This document shows, one piece after another, positions 1 through 6,804 of a DNA stretch of 64,000 nt. Source of the DNA: Bog-159 sp049511415 (GTDB lineage: Bacteria; Acidobacteriota; Terriglobia; Bryobacterales; Bryobacteraceae); assembly GCA_049511415.1 (NCBI GenBank), contig JBEKYC010000003.1, positions 1-64,000 on the forward strand. Direction: 5' to 3'. Numbering within the stretch: position 1 is the stretch's first letter; each line of letters begins with the position of its first letter. The translations under genes and the position numbers were made by a program. The notes under the pieces were generated by a model that was not told where the DNA came from, did no database searches, and saw only the letters and a list, made by a program, of their open reading frames with translations.

Positions 1-277
1 TCCTGTCCACGTTACTGGTACGGCTGTAGCCGGTCCGGCCGGTGCTTCACAGGTAATCGCAGTCGCCAAGGTCGACAAGACCGGCGAAGGGGGATGTGTC
101 GGTGCGGCCCAGGCGCTTGGGGCACAACTCACGCGGACTGGAGCAATTGTGGGGCCCCCGCCCCAGACGAGTGCCCCTGTCAGCCATACCGCGTTATACG
201 CCGGTATAGCAATTGCCGCAGGCGGGGCCATCGGAATCGGTGTTTATTTTGCGACGCGGCCTGGTAAATCCCAGTAG
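1..277 (+). CDS. C-terminal part of a hypothetical protein with a terminal membrane segment (5' end outside window)
   Basis: An open frame enters from the left edge in frame 2 and stops at TAG 275-277, giving about 91 residues. The visible part is Gly/Ala/Pro-rich. It ends with a hydrophobic segment beginning ALYAGIAIAAGG, followed by a short basic tail (ATRPGKSQ), which looks like a C-terminal membrane anchor. Acidobacteria often encode secreted or FecR/carboxypeptidase-regulatory-like proteins that end this way, but no domain can be named from this fragment. The N-terminus and any signal peptide lie outside the window. Confidence 0.55.
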   Translation, partial: PVHVTGTAVAGPAGASQVIAVAKVDKTGEGGCVGAAQALGAQLTRTGAIVGPPPQTSAPVSHTALYAGIAIAAGGAIGIGVYFATRPGKSQ

Positions 278-733
278 GTCAGCCTGCCCCGCGCTGCTTT
301 CGGGGTGGTGGACTACGGTGCTGTAGCTAAGTTAGCCTCGGAATCCCCATCTCGACGTGGAAGTCGCAGTGGACGTCCTCAGTGATCATTCCACAGGCCG
401 CGATCCGGCAGGGGCAAAAGCGCCGGTCCAACCCGTGCTCCCGCATGCATCGGTCCTCTCCCAAACGGTGAGGGGAATCCGCATTGTCCCAGTGTTATTC
501 GGACGATAAGCCGAATGAAATGCCCTGCCACAGTTCGAAAAGTTCTTCGACTACGTCAAAGCTCCGGGCATCGCTGGCGACGGCTACGGACCCTGTTCCG
601 CTTCGCGAGCGGCTGCCGTATCTTCCACGCCGAAGGCATTGCGGACTACCTCACAAACGGCCGGCGTAAACCCCACTCGGATGGAAAATCAAAGGACTCT
701 GAGTTCTTCGCGACTATGCTTTAGAAAGCCTGA
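278..733. other. Intergenic stretch, possible decayed coding remnants
   Basis: No convincing gene is present. One plus-strand frame reads a protein-like run (starting FEKFFDYVKAPGIAGD near 535), and another frame continues plausibly to a TAG at 722-724 (HAEGIADYLTNGRR). This is what a frameshifted remnant would look like. On the minus strand, 327-446 reads a 39-residue Cys/His-rich peptide (REHGLDRRFCPC, then VHCDFHVEMGIP). None of these has a good ribosome site or a recognisable family. I treat the segment as non-coding or pseudogenic. Confidence 0.35.
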
Positions 734-2125
734 ATGAAGCTCCGCTGGTTTATTCTGTTCCTGCTGCTCTTCGCCTTCGTATCCTATAGAGTCGTTCGAA
801 GAGACAGCAACAGGCCGCCGCAGGATGGCGATGCGGCTGAAGTGCACAATATCGCTTACAGCTTGGCACATGGTCGGGGATATTCATTTGACTGGAACGA
901 TGAACGCTGGCGTAGCCTCTGGCAGGATCAGAATGCAGGTGGTAGGTTCGATTTCATCTTGGTCCGCCGAGGCGCGTATCCAACCATGTTTCGCCCTCCA
1001 TTGATGCCGATCCTCGTGGCAGGAATCTTGGAAGTTTTTCCGCGCGATTCCTTCCGAGCTTGGCGAATCTTCGATAGCGCCGCATTTGCCGTGGCGGCCT
1101 GCCTACTGTCTGATGTGGCCTTTGTCCAAGGCGGCACGGCGGGGATGGTCGCCATACTGCTTATCCTGGTCGGCGACCCGTTGCGTCGCGCGTACCTTCC
1201 AGGGTGGGGAACCGAAGGGCTTGCCTTCGTTTTTGTGAGTCTGATCGCCTGGCTGGTGGCCAATAGCGGCAGGTTTCGACCGGCGTGGTACAACCTCACC
1301 GCCGGGTTCGCGGTAGGTCTGCTTTGTTTGGACCGCTCGATTTTTGTGTTGGCCATGCCGTGTATATGCCTCGTGCTGGCCATTGCACGGACAAAGACCC
1401 GGGCCGGTATTGTGAAAGACGGGCTCCTTATCTTAGTCGTGGCGACTTCGGTTCAGATGCCCTGGTGGGTTCGCAATATAACGGTCTCAGGCCGACTGAT
1501 GCCGCTGGGCACACAAGGTGGTGTTAGTCTTCCCGACGAGTACGGCGATGTCGCTCTCGATACCGGCGGTGAATGGACCGGCAGAGGTATCCGGGATGCC
1601 TGGATACCCCCGTCGCAAGCGAACCGGCCGATTCCGATTCCCCCTGGCTTTTCGGAGGAATCCTTCCAGAAGCTTTGGACCGCGAATCCGGGCGACGATG
1701 CGAGCGACCACCGATTCGACGCCATGCTCTATGCCGCAGTCTGCACTTCGCTGGAATCTGAAATCGAGGTGAGCGCCGCCGGCCAACGGGCAGCGGTCGC
1801 CTGGGTGCGGGCAAACTACGCCAAGGTACCCGGATTGATGGCCAGGAAGGCGTTCGCGCTAACCTTTTCTAAGAGACGCTATCTCGCGGTCGCGCTCCTA
1901 CTTGGCGTGATAGGCTTTTTGGGCTTTCCGAAGCTGAGGCGAACAATCTCATGCCTGGCATTATTGATTGCCTCCTACGTCCTGGCAGTCGCGCTGACGC
2001 ATGTGGTTTATAATCGATTCCTGTTGCCGATCCTGCCACCGCTTTACCTCGGAACGGCTTGGGGGATTTCCGCGATCGCGAGGTTGGCGCGGCGACGCAT
2101 CTGTGCACTCTTTAGCCCTATCTGA
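734..2125 (+). CDS. Multi-pass membrane glycosyltransferase of the GT-C / ArnT-PMT type
   Basis: 463 residues with an N-terminal hydrophobic segment (residues 4-17) and many later ones, ending in a small basic tail. After the first helix comes an extracytoplasmic loop with the acidic pair DGDAAEVHNIAYSLAHG and a 'FRPPLMPILVAG' segment. This arrangement is typical of GT39/GT83-type enzymes that transfer sugars from polyprenyl-phosphate donors on the outer face of the membrane. The catalytic acidic residue would be in the DGD loop by analogy. No neighbouring polysaccharide cluster is visible, so the acceptor is unknown. The start ATG lies nine bases after a TAG stop; the Shine-Dalgarno match (AGAAAG) is modest. 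Family-level call only. Confidence 0.65.
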   Translation: MKLRWFILFLLLFAFVSYRVVRRDSNRPPQDGDAAEVHNIAYSLAHGRGYSFDWNDERWRSLWQDQNAGGRFDFILVRRGAYPTMFRPPLMPILVAGILEVFPRDSFRAWRIFDSAAFAVAACLLSDVAFVQGGTAGMVAILLILVGDPLRRAYLPGWGTEGLAFVFVSLIAWLVANSGRFRPAWYNLTAGFAVGLLCLDRSIFVLAMPCICLVLAIARTKTRAGIVKDGLLILVVATSVQMPWWVRNITVSGRLMPLGTQGGVSLPDEYGDVALDTGGEWTGRGIRDAWIPPSQANRPIPIPPGFSEESFQKLWTANPGDDASDHRFDAMLYAAVCTSLESEIEVSAAGQRAAVAWVRANYAKVPGLMARKAFALTFSKRRYLAVALLLGVIGFLGFPKLRRTISCLALLIASYVLAVALTHVVYNRFLLPILPPLYLGTAWGISAIARLARRRICALFSPI

Positions 2126-2361
2126 GAAGGACACTCGCGCGCGCCATCGAGCATCGCTGTTGGTACAGGAACTCAAGTGTATGGCAGAATACGAAGCCAA
2201 AGCGCTCCTTTGGCGCTCTGGCGCATCTAATCGGGGAGTGCGCCATCGAATCGCAGGCGGTGGGCCGGTAGGACGATCTCGAGAAACCGCACCCTTGGCA
2301 TCGGCGTGGCCTCGATGTTGAGCGGATCTACCCGTCCGCGCCCCCCAGGACAAACTCGAGC

Positions 2362-3155
2362 TCAATGGCTCATTCTGACGGCTAGAGTTCTGTTTTCCAG
2401 GATAACCACAGTAACATTGTCGGGCGCGCCACGCGCCTTCGCCAGACTTACGAGTGCTTGGCAGACCTCCTGAAGAGATCCGCGTGCGCAGAGCTTCTTG
2501 ATTTCGTTATCTTTTACCAGATCCGACAAGCCATCGGAACACAAAAGAAACCGGTCGTCGGCACGGACAACCAGGGTTTCCGGCCAGATGTCCACTGGCG
2601 CCTCAGGTTCCACGCCTAACGCTCGCAGTAAAATGTTCTTCTTCGGGTACCGCGCGGCTTCCTTCGCCGTAATTACTCCGTCCTTTAATAACTTCATCAC
2701 ATCACCTCGGAATGATCCTCCGTCAAACGAGTGATGTCTCTCTTCCGGATCAGGTAAAGACGGCTGTCGCCAACATGGGCGCAAATTGCTCGGCTACCGA
2801 TGATCACGATGGCAGTGCAAGTTGTGCCCATACCCCGAAACCGCTTCTCGCTTCGCGCGCGCGCGTAGATCTCGCGATTCGCGATGCGAAACGCTTCCAC
2901 AAGCGCCGCTTGCGGCTCTTTGTCGCTTTCAAAGTAATAGCGCTGCACAATATCGGCGGCCATGCTGCTGGCCACCTCGCCCGCCGCGTGCCCTCCCATG
3001 CCGTCCGCCAGCAGCCCGAGAACACCTTTGGCCGCTATTGTATCGCTCGATTCCGGCTTGTAGAACAGTCCGCGATCCTCATTGATCTTCCGGACGCACC
3101 CCACATCCGAGAGCCAATGCCCGGTCACATCCGGAGTCGTGTGGCGGCGCGTCAT
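2362..3155 (-). pseudogene. PP2C-family serine/threonine phosphatase, split by a frameshift
   Basis: The 5' part (from ATG at 3155, with SD AAGGGG) reads a PP2C N-terminal half: DVGCVRKINEDRG, the metal-binding LLADGMGGHAAGE, then GMGTTCTA and HVGDSRLYLI. It runs into TGA at 2697-2699 right after TEDHSEVM. The other frame carries on exactly where the family should: KLLKDGVITAKEAARYPKKN, LLCSDGLSDLV and GAPDNVTVV, to the stop at 2362. The break is a 5-bp tandem duplication (2695-2704). Removing one copy restores EVMKLLKDG and a full-length phosphatase of about 260 residues. The duplication also creates a TGATG stop/start overlap, so the second half could be translated by re-initiation. It may be a true pseudogene, a split gene or a sequencing error. 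Confidence 0.85.
2695..2704 (-). repeat. 5-bp tandem duplication causing the PP2C frameshift
   Basis: Plus-strand CATCA occurs twice in a row (2695-2699 and 2700-2704), giving TGATGTGATG on the coding strand. The first frame stops at TGA (2699-2697), and an ATG in the downstream frame (2697-2695) shares its last base. Deleting one copy joins the two reading frames without any other change. Confidence 0.9.
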
Positions 3156-3470
3156 CAACGCCCCTTGCGTAATTTGGTTAATAGCCTTGAAATATCCAGC
3201 GAGCGCCGGCGAGGCGGAAATGCGTAGCACCACTCTCATCGTGCACGCACGCTTTCGCTCCAGTGAGCAATTACTTGCACACGTCCCGCCACCCGCCATT
3301 TTGCATACTCGCGCGGATCACGCCCCGATTATAAGTGATTTCGCCTTTGCTCCCGCCACATTTCCAAACCTAGAGAAAACCGGTCGAAAGTCCTGCCACG
3401 GCGCAGCGCGCCAACCCCAGGGTTTTCAGGTTTGCGCCGGCGCGGCGGAATCAGGTAAATTAGAAGTGCC
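3156..3470. other. Intergenic between PP2C and tRNA-Ser
   Basis: The phosphatase frame stays open upstream to 3299, with an in-frame ATG at 3239, but only the ATG at 3155 has a good Shine-Dalgarno sequence, and PP2C homology begins shortly after it. The rest should contain the phosphatase promoter (minus) and the tRNA promoter (plus). I see no other gene. Confidence 0.4.
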
Positions 3471-3560
3471 GGTGAGGTGCGAGAGCGGTTGAATCGGGCG
3501 GTCTCGAAAACCGTTGAACCTTTACGGGTTCCGTGGGTTCGAATCCCACCCTCACCGCCA
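3471..3560 (+). tRNA. tRNA-Ser(CGA)
   Basis: Class II tRNA of 90 nt including encoded CCA (3558-3560). The acceptor arms GGTGAGG (3471-3477) and CCTCACC pair over 7 bp with discriminator G. The anticodon stem GCGGT/ACCGT encloses the loop CTCGAAA, giving anticodon CGA (decodes UCG). A long variable arm follows, then the T arm with GGTTCGAATCC. It sits immediately upstream of the 3824-6616 cassette. I found no second copy of its 3' end downstream, so there is no direct sign of integration into it. Confidence 0.95.
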
Positions 3561-3780
3561 GATCGTAAGCTTTCCGCGAAACCTTCACGTCCCATTGCAA
3601 ATCAAACCGTGTGGTCTGGCGCAGCTTCGCGGTGAGCAGTGGTGTTTATCAGAAGCGGTGTGGTTCTCTGTCGAACCCTGCGGAAGCTGATTTGCCCGTT
3701 TTGAAGCACATACCCATGATCGCCAAGTGACACAATCTTGGCGTTCTGCGCTTTGCGCCGGGTGGGGTTATTACGGCTTT

Positions 3781-3823
3781 ACTCCTCCTTGGCGGAGTGC
3801 GTTTCAGCTATACTCTGTGTGTT
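3781..3823 (+). promoter_or_regulatory. Putative promoter/operator of the four-gene cassette
   Basis: A good -10 hexamer, TATACT (809-814 within the 3700s line, i.e. 3809-3814), lies ten bases before the ATG at 3824. An inverted repeat ACTCC-N8-GGAGT (3781-3798) covers the expected -35 region. The predicted transcription start (about 3820-3822) almost coincides with the ATG, and no Shine-Dalgarno sequence precedes it, so the first gene may be read from a leaderless mRNA. There is no consensus -35, which would fit an activated or repressed promoter. Confidence 0.4.
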
Positions 3824-4159
3824 ATGAGTTCCCAAGAACAGATCTACGAAATCTTAGGACTTACGCAAGAGGAGCTGGATTCCGAGTTGGACCGGATCTG
3901 GCCGCGGCTGCGAACGGACGCCGGGCTGCTAGGCAAATTGAGTGAAGCGCACATCGATCCGGTCACACTACCCAAGCGCCGGAGCGATGCCGTCACTGTC
4001 CGCCCCCAAGCCGCCGGGGTGGTGGGGGTGGATGATTTTCTGATCGCGGTCGCGGCGGGTCTGACGGTTGAGCTGGTCAAGATTTTGATGGAGGAAGTCT
4101 GTAAAGGACGTGCCCCGGAGTCGATCCGTAAGAAAGATTCAACCCGTACCGAGCCGTGA
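3824..4159 (+). CDS. Small hypothetical protein, first gene of the cassette
   Basis: 111 residues starting MSSQEQIYEILGL; an upstream in-frame ATG at 3797 lies inside the putative promoter and is not preferred. The N-terminal 30 residues look helical and acidic (GLTQEELDSELDRIW). A linker is followed by one amphipathic/hydrophobic helix (DDFLIAVAAGLTVELVKILM, about residues 68-90) and a charged tail. I recognise no family. Its TGA overlaps the GTG start of the metalloprotease-like gene by 4 bp (GTGA), which implies translational coupling. It could be a small adaptor, effector-associated or immunity-type partner, but nothing in the sequence decides this. Confidence 0.6.
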   Translation: MSSQEQIYEILGLTQEELDSELDRIWPRLRTDAGLLGKLSEAHIDPVTLPKRRSDAVTVRPQAAGVVGVDDFLIAVAAGLTVELVKILMEEVCKGRAPESIRKKDSTRTEP

Positions 4160-5355
4160 TTCCTTCGAAGACGCAAATCCGGCTGCCGCTGCGAAAATCG
4201 CTTTGCGCCCGTTTGCTGTTCTTCGATGCGGCACGCGTGCATCCCACTCTCAAGTCCCAGCCCGCCTATAAATCGCTCGCACAAATGCTCGTCCAGAAGT
4301 CCAACCACCTGGCTCTCGAATCCGATGATCTGTCTCTCGACAGTTCTGTGCAGCAGGTGTACCGGCAATTTGCCGAGACGACCAGGGCGGAACCGAGCTG
4401 GGTGTCGTTATTGCCGCTGGTGGAACGTGCCCGGAACGAGGCATTGGCTCTGAAATGTGTTGCGCCGCTCGAAGATCGGACTCGCACCTGTGATCAGTGC
4501 CGGTGCTTGGGGCCGCTCGAAGAGATGGCACACGCCGCTTTTCAATGTGCAGCCGATTACCACGAGCGGTACAGCTCGTTTGCCGAACTTTTTCGGGACG
4601 CCGCCCGGGCCAGCTTGCGGGAGCGATGTTCGTGGACCACGGACCCACCCTCGCTGTACAGACCGATGGGAGGCCGAGCAGCCTTTAACGTGGGTGGCAC
4701 AACAAGGTTTGACACCGATGAAAAGAACGCGGCCAGAATTCACTTCGCGTTGCACGAACAGAAGTTAACCGAGAGTGAATCGGAAAAGCTGGCTTTTCAT
4801 GAGCTTGATTTTCAGGCGCTCCGCTACGTGATGTTTCACGAGATCGTATGCCATGCCTTTCAAGGGCTGGCCGTCCAGCCCTTGCGCAGGCAAGCGACAG
4901 TCGAGCAGGACAGATTCGCCGAAGGGTGGATGGACGATATGGTGTATAGAATTTTGAGGGAACTGCACGACGGGATCGGCCTGGGTCCGCCGCTATCGTA
5001 CAGCGAGTGGCGCGCATCGGAGGGCTTCCACCGGGATCGGCTGGAATTCGCCGATTGGCCCTTGACGTACCAGCAAGGCGCCGCCCAGGCAAGATACTAT
5101 GAGCAGTATGTTTACAGGCGCACGAATTCTGCAGATCGCGCGCGCAAGGAACTCTTTCGTTGTTCGTTCGATCTGAACCTGCTGCGCGGCTCAAATGCCA
5201 ACCCATATCCGCCATACCAAGCGCTGGAACAGTTGTTCAGCGGTGAGCCCATGGAACGAAGTCCCGTAGCGATGCGAAAATTAAGGGTTGTAGACCGATA
5301 CCTAGAAGGCGGCGGCCCTGCACAGTTCATCGACGATTTGGCACAAACAATGTAA
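4156..5355 (+). CDS. HExxH-containing putative zinc metalloprotease, second gene of the cassette
   Basis: 399 residues from a GTG that overlaps the upstream stop (GTGA). Residues 225-235 read YVMFHEIVCHA, a classic HExxH zinc site (H228, E229, H233). A glutamate in FAEGWMDD (E256) about 23 residues later is placed as a gluzincin-type third ligand. A Cys cluster (C101, C112, C115, C117) upstream could bind a second metal. There is no signal peptide or membrane segment, so it should act in the cytoplasm, like ImmA/IrrE-type proteases. The remaining sequence matches no family I recognise. Its position between a small protein and a winged-helix/S19-motif protein suggests a regulated proteolysis module; this is inference. 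Confidence 0.6.
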   Translation: MIPSKTQIRLPLRKSLCARLLFFDAARVHPTLKSQPAYKSLAQMLVQKSNHLALESDDLSLDSSVQQVYRQFAETTRAEPSWVSLLPLVERARNEALALKCVAPLEDRTRTCDQCRCLGPLEEMAHAAFQCAADYHERYSSFAELFRDAARASLRERCSWTTDPPSLYRPMGGRAAFNVGGTTRFDTDEKNAARIHFALHEQKLTESESEKLAFHELDFQALRYVMFHEIVCHAFQGLAVQPLRRQATVEQDRFAEGWMDDMVYRILRELHDGIGLGPPLSYSEWRASEGFHRDRLEFADWPLTYQQGAAQARYYEQYVYRRTNSADRARKELFRCSFDLNLLRGSNANPYPPYQALEQLFSGEPMERSPVAMRKLRVVDRYLEGGGPAQFIDDLAQTM

Positions 5356-5423
5356 GCTGGTCTTCGCAATCCATTCACAATTCATTTGAAAAAAGAATCA
5401 GATACGGTAGAATGGAGTTGGAG

Positions 5424-6305
5424 ATGCGAAGCAAATATCGCGTCCTGGGCGCGATGGCAACGCTTAGTACGTTTACTATCAATGAGCTAGCTCGTATGAG
5501 CGGGGTTAAAGGACCGACCGTCCGTACGGTGCTGAACCGAAATCCACAATACTACTCTTCTGTCGGTAAGGCAAGTCAAGGGGCATCCCTGCCCCGCGGC
5601 GGCCAAACGATTCAGTATACGGTTTCCGAGGAGCAACAGCAGGTGATCATGGCGGAGTTGGCGGAGTTGTACCCAAAACTGCCAGGGGCGCCTTTCGACG
5701 AGAACGAGTTGGATCCGGCAGCGGTGGCTAGCCAAAAAGAAAGGGCGAAGGCGCCAGGTCTCCAGGCGGTGAAGGAGCTGTTCACGGGCGCGGTGCATGC
5801 CTGGGAGCCGGAAGAGCGCGCGCGGCTGCTCAGCGCGGCCGCCGCCACTCTCCCTTCGGTGGAAGCAGAGGTACATGCAATCCGGAACTCGGGTGTGCTC
5901 TCGGCAGAGAAGCTTGATCAGTTGGAGAGTCACTGGAGGTTCGTGCGTGCCGCGGTGATGGCGCCACCGATCCCCATTCAGATCCCCGTCTTGCCAACTC
6001 ATTCAATAGCTCCGGGGCGCTTTGTTCCGGTCTACATCACCGAAAGCACGGTGGGACATAAACTGGGCGAGTTTTCGCCCACTGGCGTCCTCAAAGGGCA
6101 TTCGGTGAGGTTCGCTACCGAGAGGGCAGCTATCGCCAATGTGAAGCCGCGCGTTTACATAAAGCAAATAGGGCGTAAGCCTCCGCTTAACTCTCTAGTG
6201 CGTGCCTTTGTGGACCAGCGCTCCGTGTTCCTCCGCGGCGGACCGGTGATTAAAGTTAAAAGGACCGCGAACATCCTGCAACAGCCGCTAGCTTTAACAA
6301 AATGA
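5424..6305 (+). CDS. Winged-helix-like protein with an embedded ribosomal protein S19 segment, third gene of the cassette
   Basis: 293 residues from the ATG at 5424, which has GGAG six bases upstream; an in-frame ATG at 5412 has no such site. The N-terminus (about residues 1-70) looks like a winged helix (TFTINELARMSGVKGPTVRT, then a basic wing). The middle is a helical, Ala/Glu-rich region. Residues 199-227 (nt 6018-6104) contain VPVYITESTVGHKLGEFSPT followed by KGHS, which is the core signature of ribosomal protein S19. The usual S19 N-terminal residues are absent. The tail (RKPPLNSLVRAF, then RSVFLRGGPVIKV) faintly recalls the KPNSALRK and HSVVLIRGGRV parts of S12. It is not the housekeeping rpsS: wrong size and wrong neighbours. 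Its TGA overlaps the next ATG (ATGA). Confidence 0.7.
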   Translation: MRSKYRVLGAMATLSTFTINELARMSGVKGPTVRTVLNRNPQYYSSVGKASQGASLPRGGQTIQYTVSEEQQQVIMAELAELYPKLPGAPFDENELDPAAVASQKERAKAPGLQAVKELFTGAVHAWEPEERARLLSAAAATLPSVEAEVHAIRNSGVLSAEKLDQLESHWRFVRAAVMAPPIPIQIPVLPTHSIAPGRFVPVYITESTVGHKLGEFSPTGVLKGHSVRFATERAAIANVKPRVYIKQIGRKPPLNSLVRAFVDQRSVFLRGGPVIKVKRTANILQQPLALTK

Positions 6306-6616
6306 GTACCCAGGACACCACACCCATCGAGGGCGATTCTTCGTCCATTCGTGAAAACGAGCCGACTTCCGTATTCGACACAGTGGCATACACGTTCGTC
6401 AACTATGCTGAAGTGTATTGCACCGAGGATCAAGTGCGTATTGCATTCGGCGACGATCTGCCCACCGGAGTCGTGCAGCCGAAGATCGGACTGGTAATGC
6501 CAGCCTCTTATGCGGCGGCCTTCAGTCGGCGGCTCGCAGATGCAATCACAGACTCGATCAACTCCGCGGCGAAGCCGCAATCAACTGAGCCAGCCGACGA
6601 GCGCGGTACGCAATGA
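6302..6616 (+). CDS. DUF3467-like small protein, fourth gene of the cassette
   Basis: 104 residues starting in an ATGA overlap with the preceding gene. After a Ser/Thr/Glu-rich leader of about 25 residues comes TFVNYAEVYCTEDQVRIAFG, then IGLVMPASYAAAFSRRLADA. This resembles the DUF3467 pattern (an N-terminal 'YANfv' strand, an acidic 'FG' strand, and a 'p.hAk.l...L' helix). DUF3467 proteins are short, widespread and functionally unassigned. The family call is from pattern memory and is moderate. The coupling to the S19-motif gene suggests the two products work together. Confidence 0.55.
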   Translation: MSTQDTTPIEGDSSSIRENEPTSVFDTVAYTFVNYAEVYCTEDQVRIAFGDDLPTGVVQPKIGLVMPASYAAAFSRRLADAITDSINSAAKPQSTEPADERGTQ

Positions 6617-6804
6617 ATTAGGAGAAGTAACCGTCGCGTGACCCCGAATTGGGACACTCAGGGAATGCGCTCGATCCTAATAGCCGACAGAAGCGACGAC
6701 CTCAGACCAAACCCGGGATGATGGCAGTACCCTCCCCTCCTAGGCCATCTTTCCTCAGCCTTCTCTGAGAAAAATCGCCCCTTCCTCCCACACCTTAAAG
6801 GAAT

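Noticed and set aside
3329..3595. Open frame containing GEGGIRTHGTRKGS
   Set aside because: This is the well-known false protein produced by reading the antisense of a tRNA-Ser gene; the real feature is the tRNA at 3471-3560.
5424..6305. Housekeeping ribosomal protein S19 (rpsS)
   Set aside because: Only the central S19 motif is present, inside a 293-aa protein with no ribosomal operon genes around it.
3561..6804. Integrative element inserted at tRNA-Ser
   Set aside because: No integrase is present and no repeat of the tRNA 3' end was found between 3561 and 6804; the tRNA position alone is not enough.
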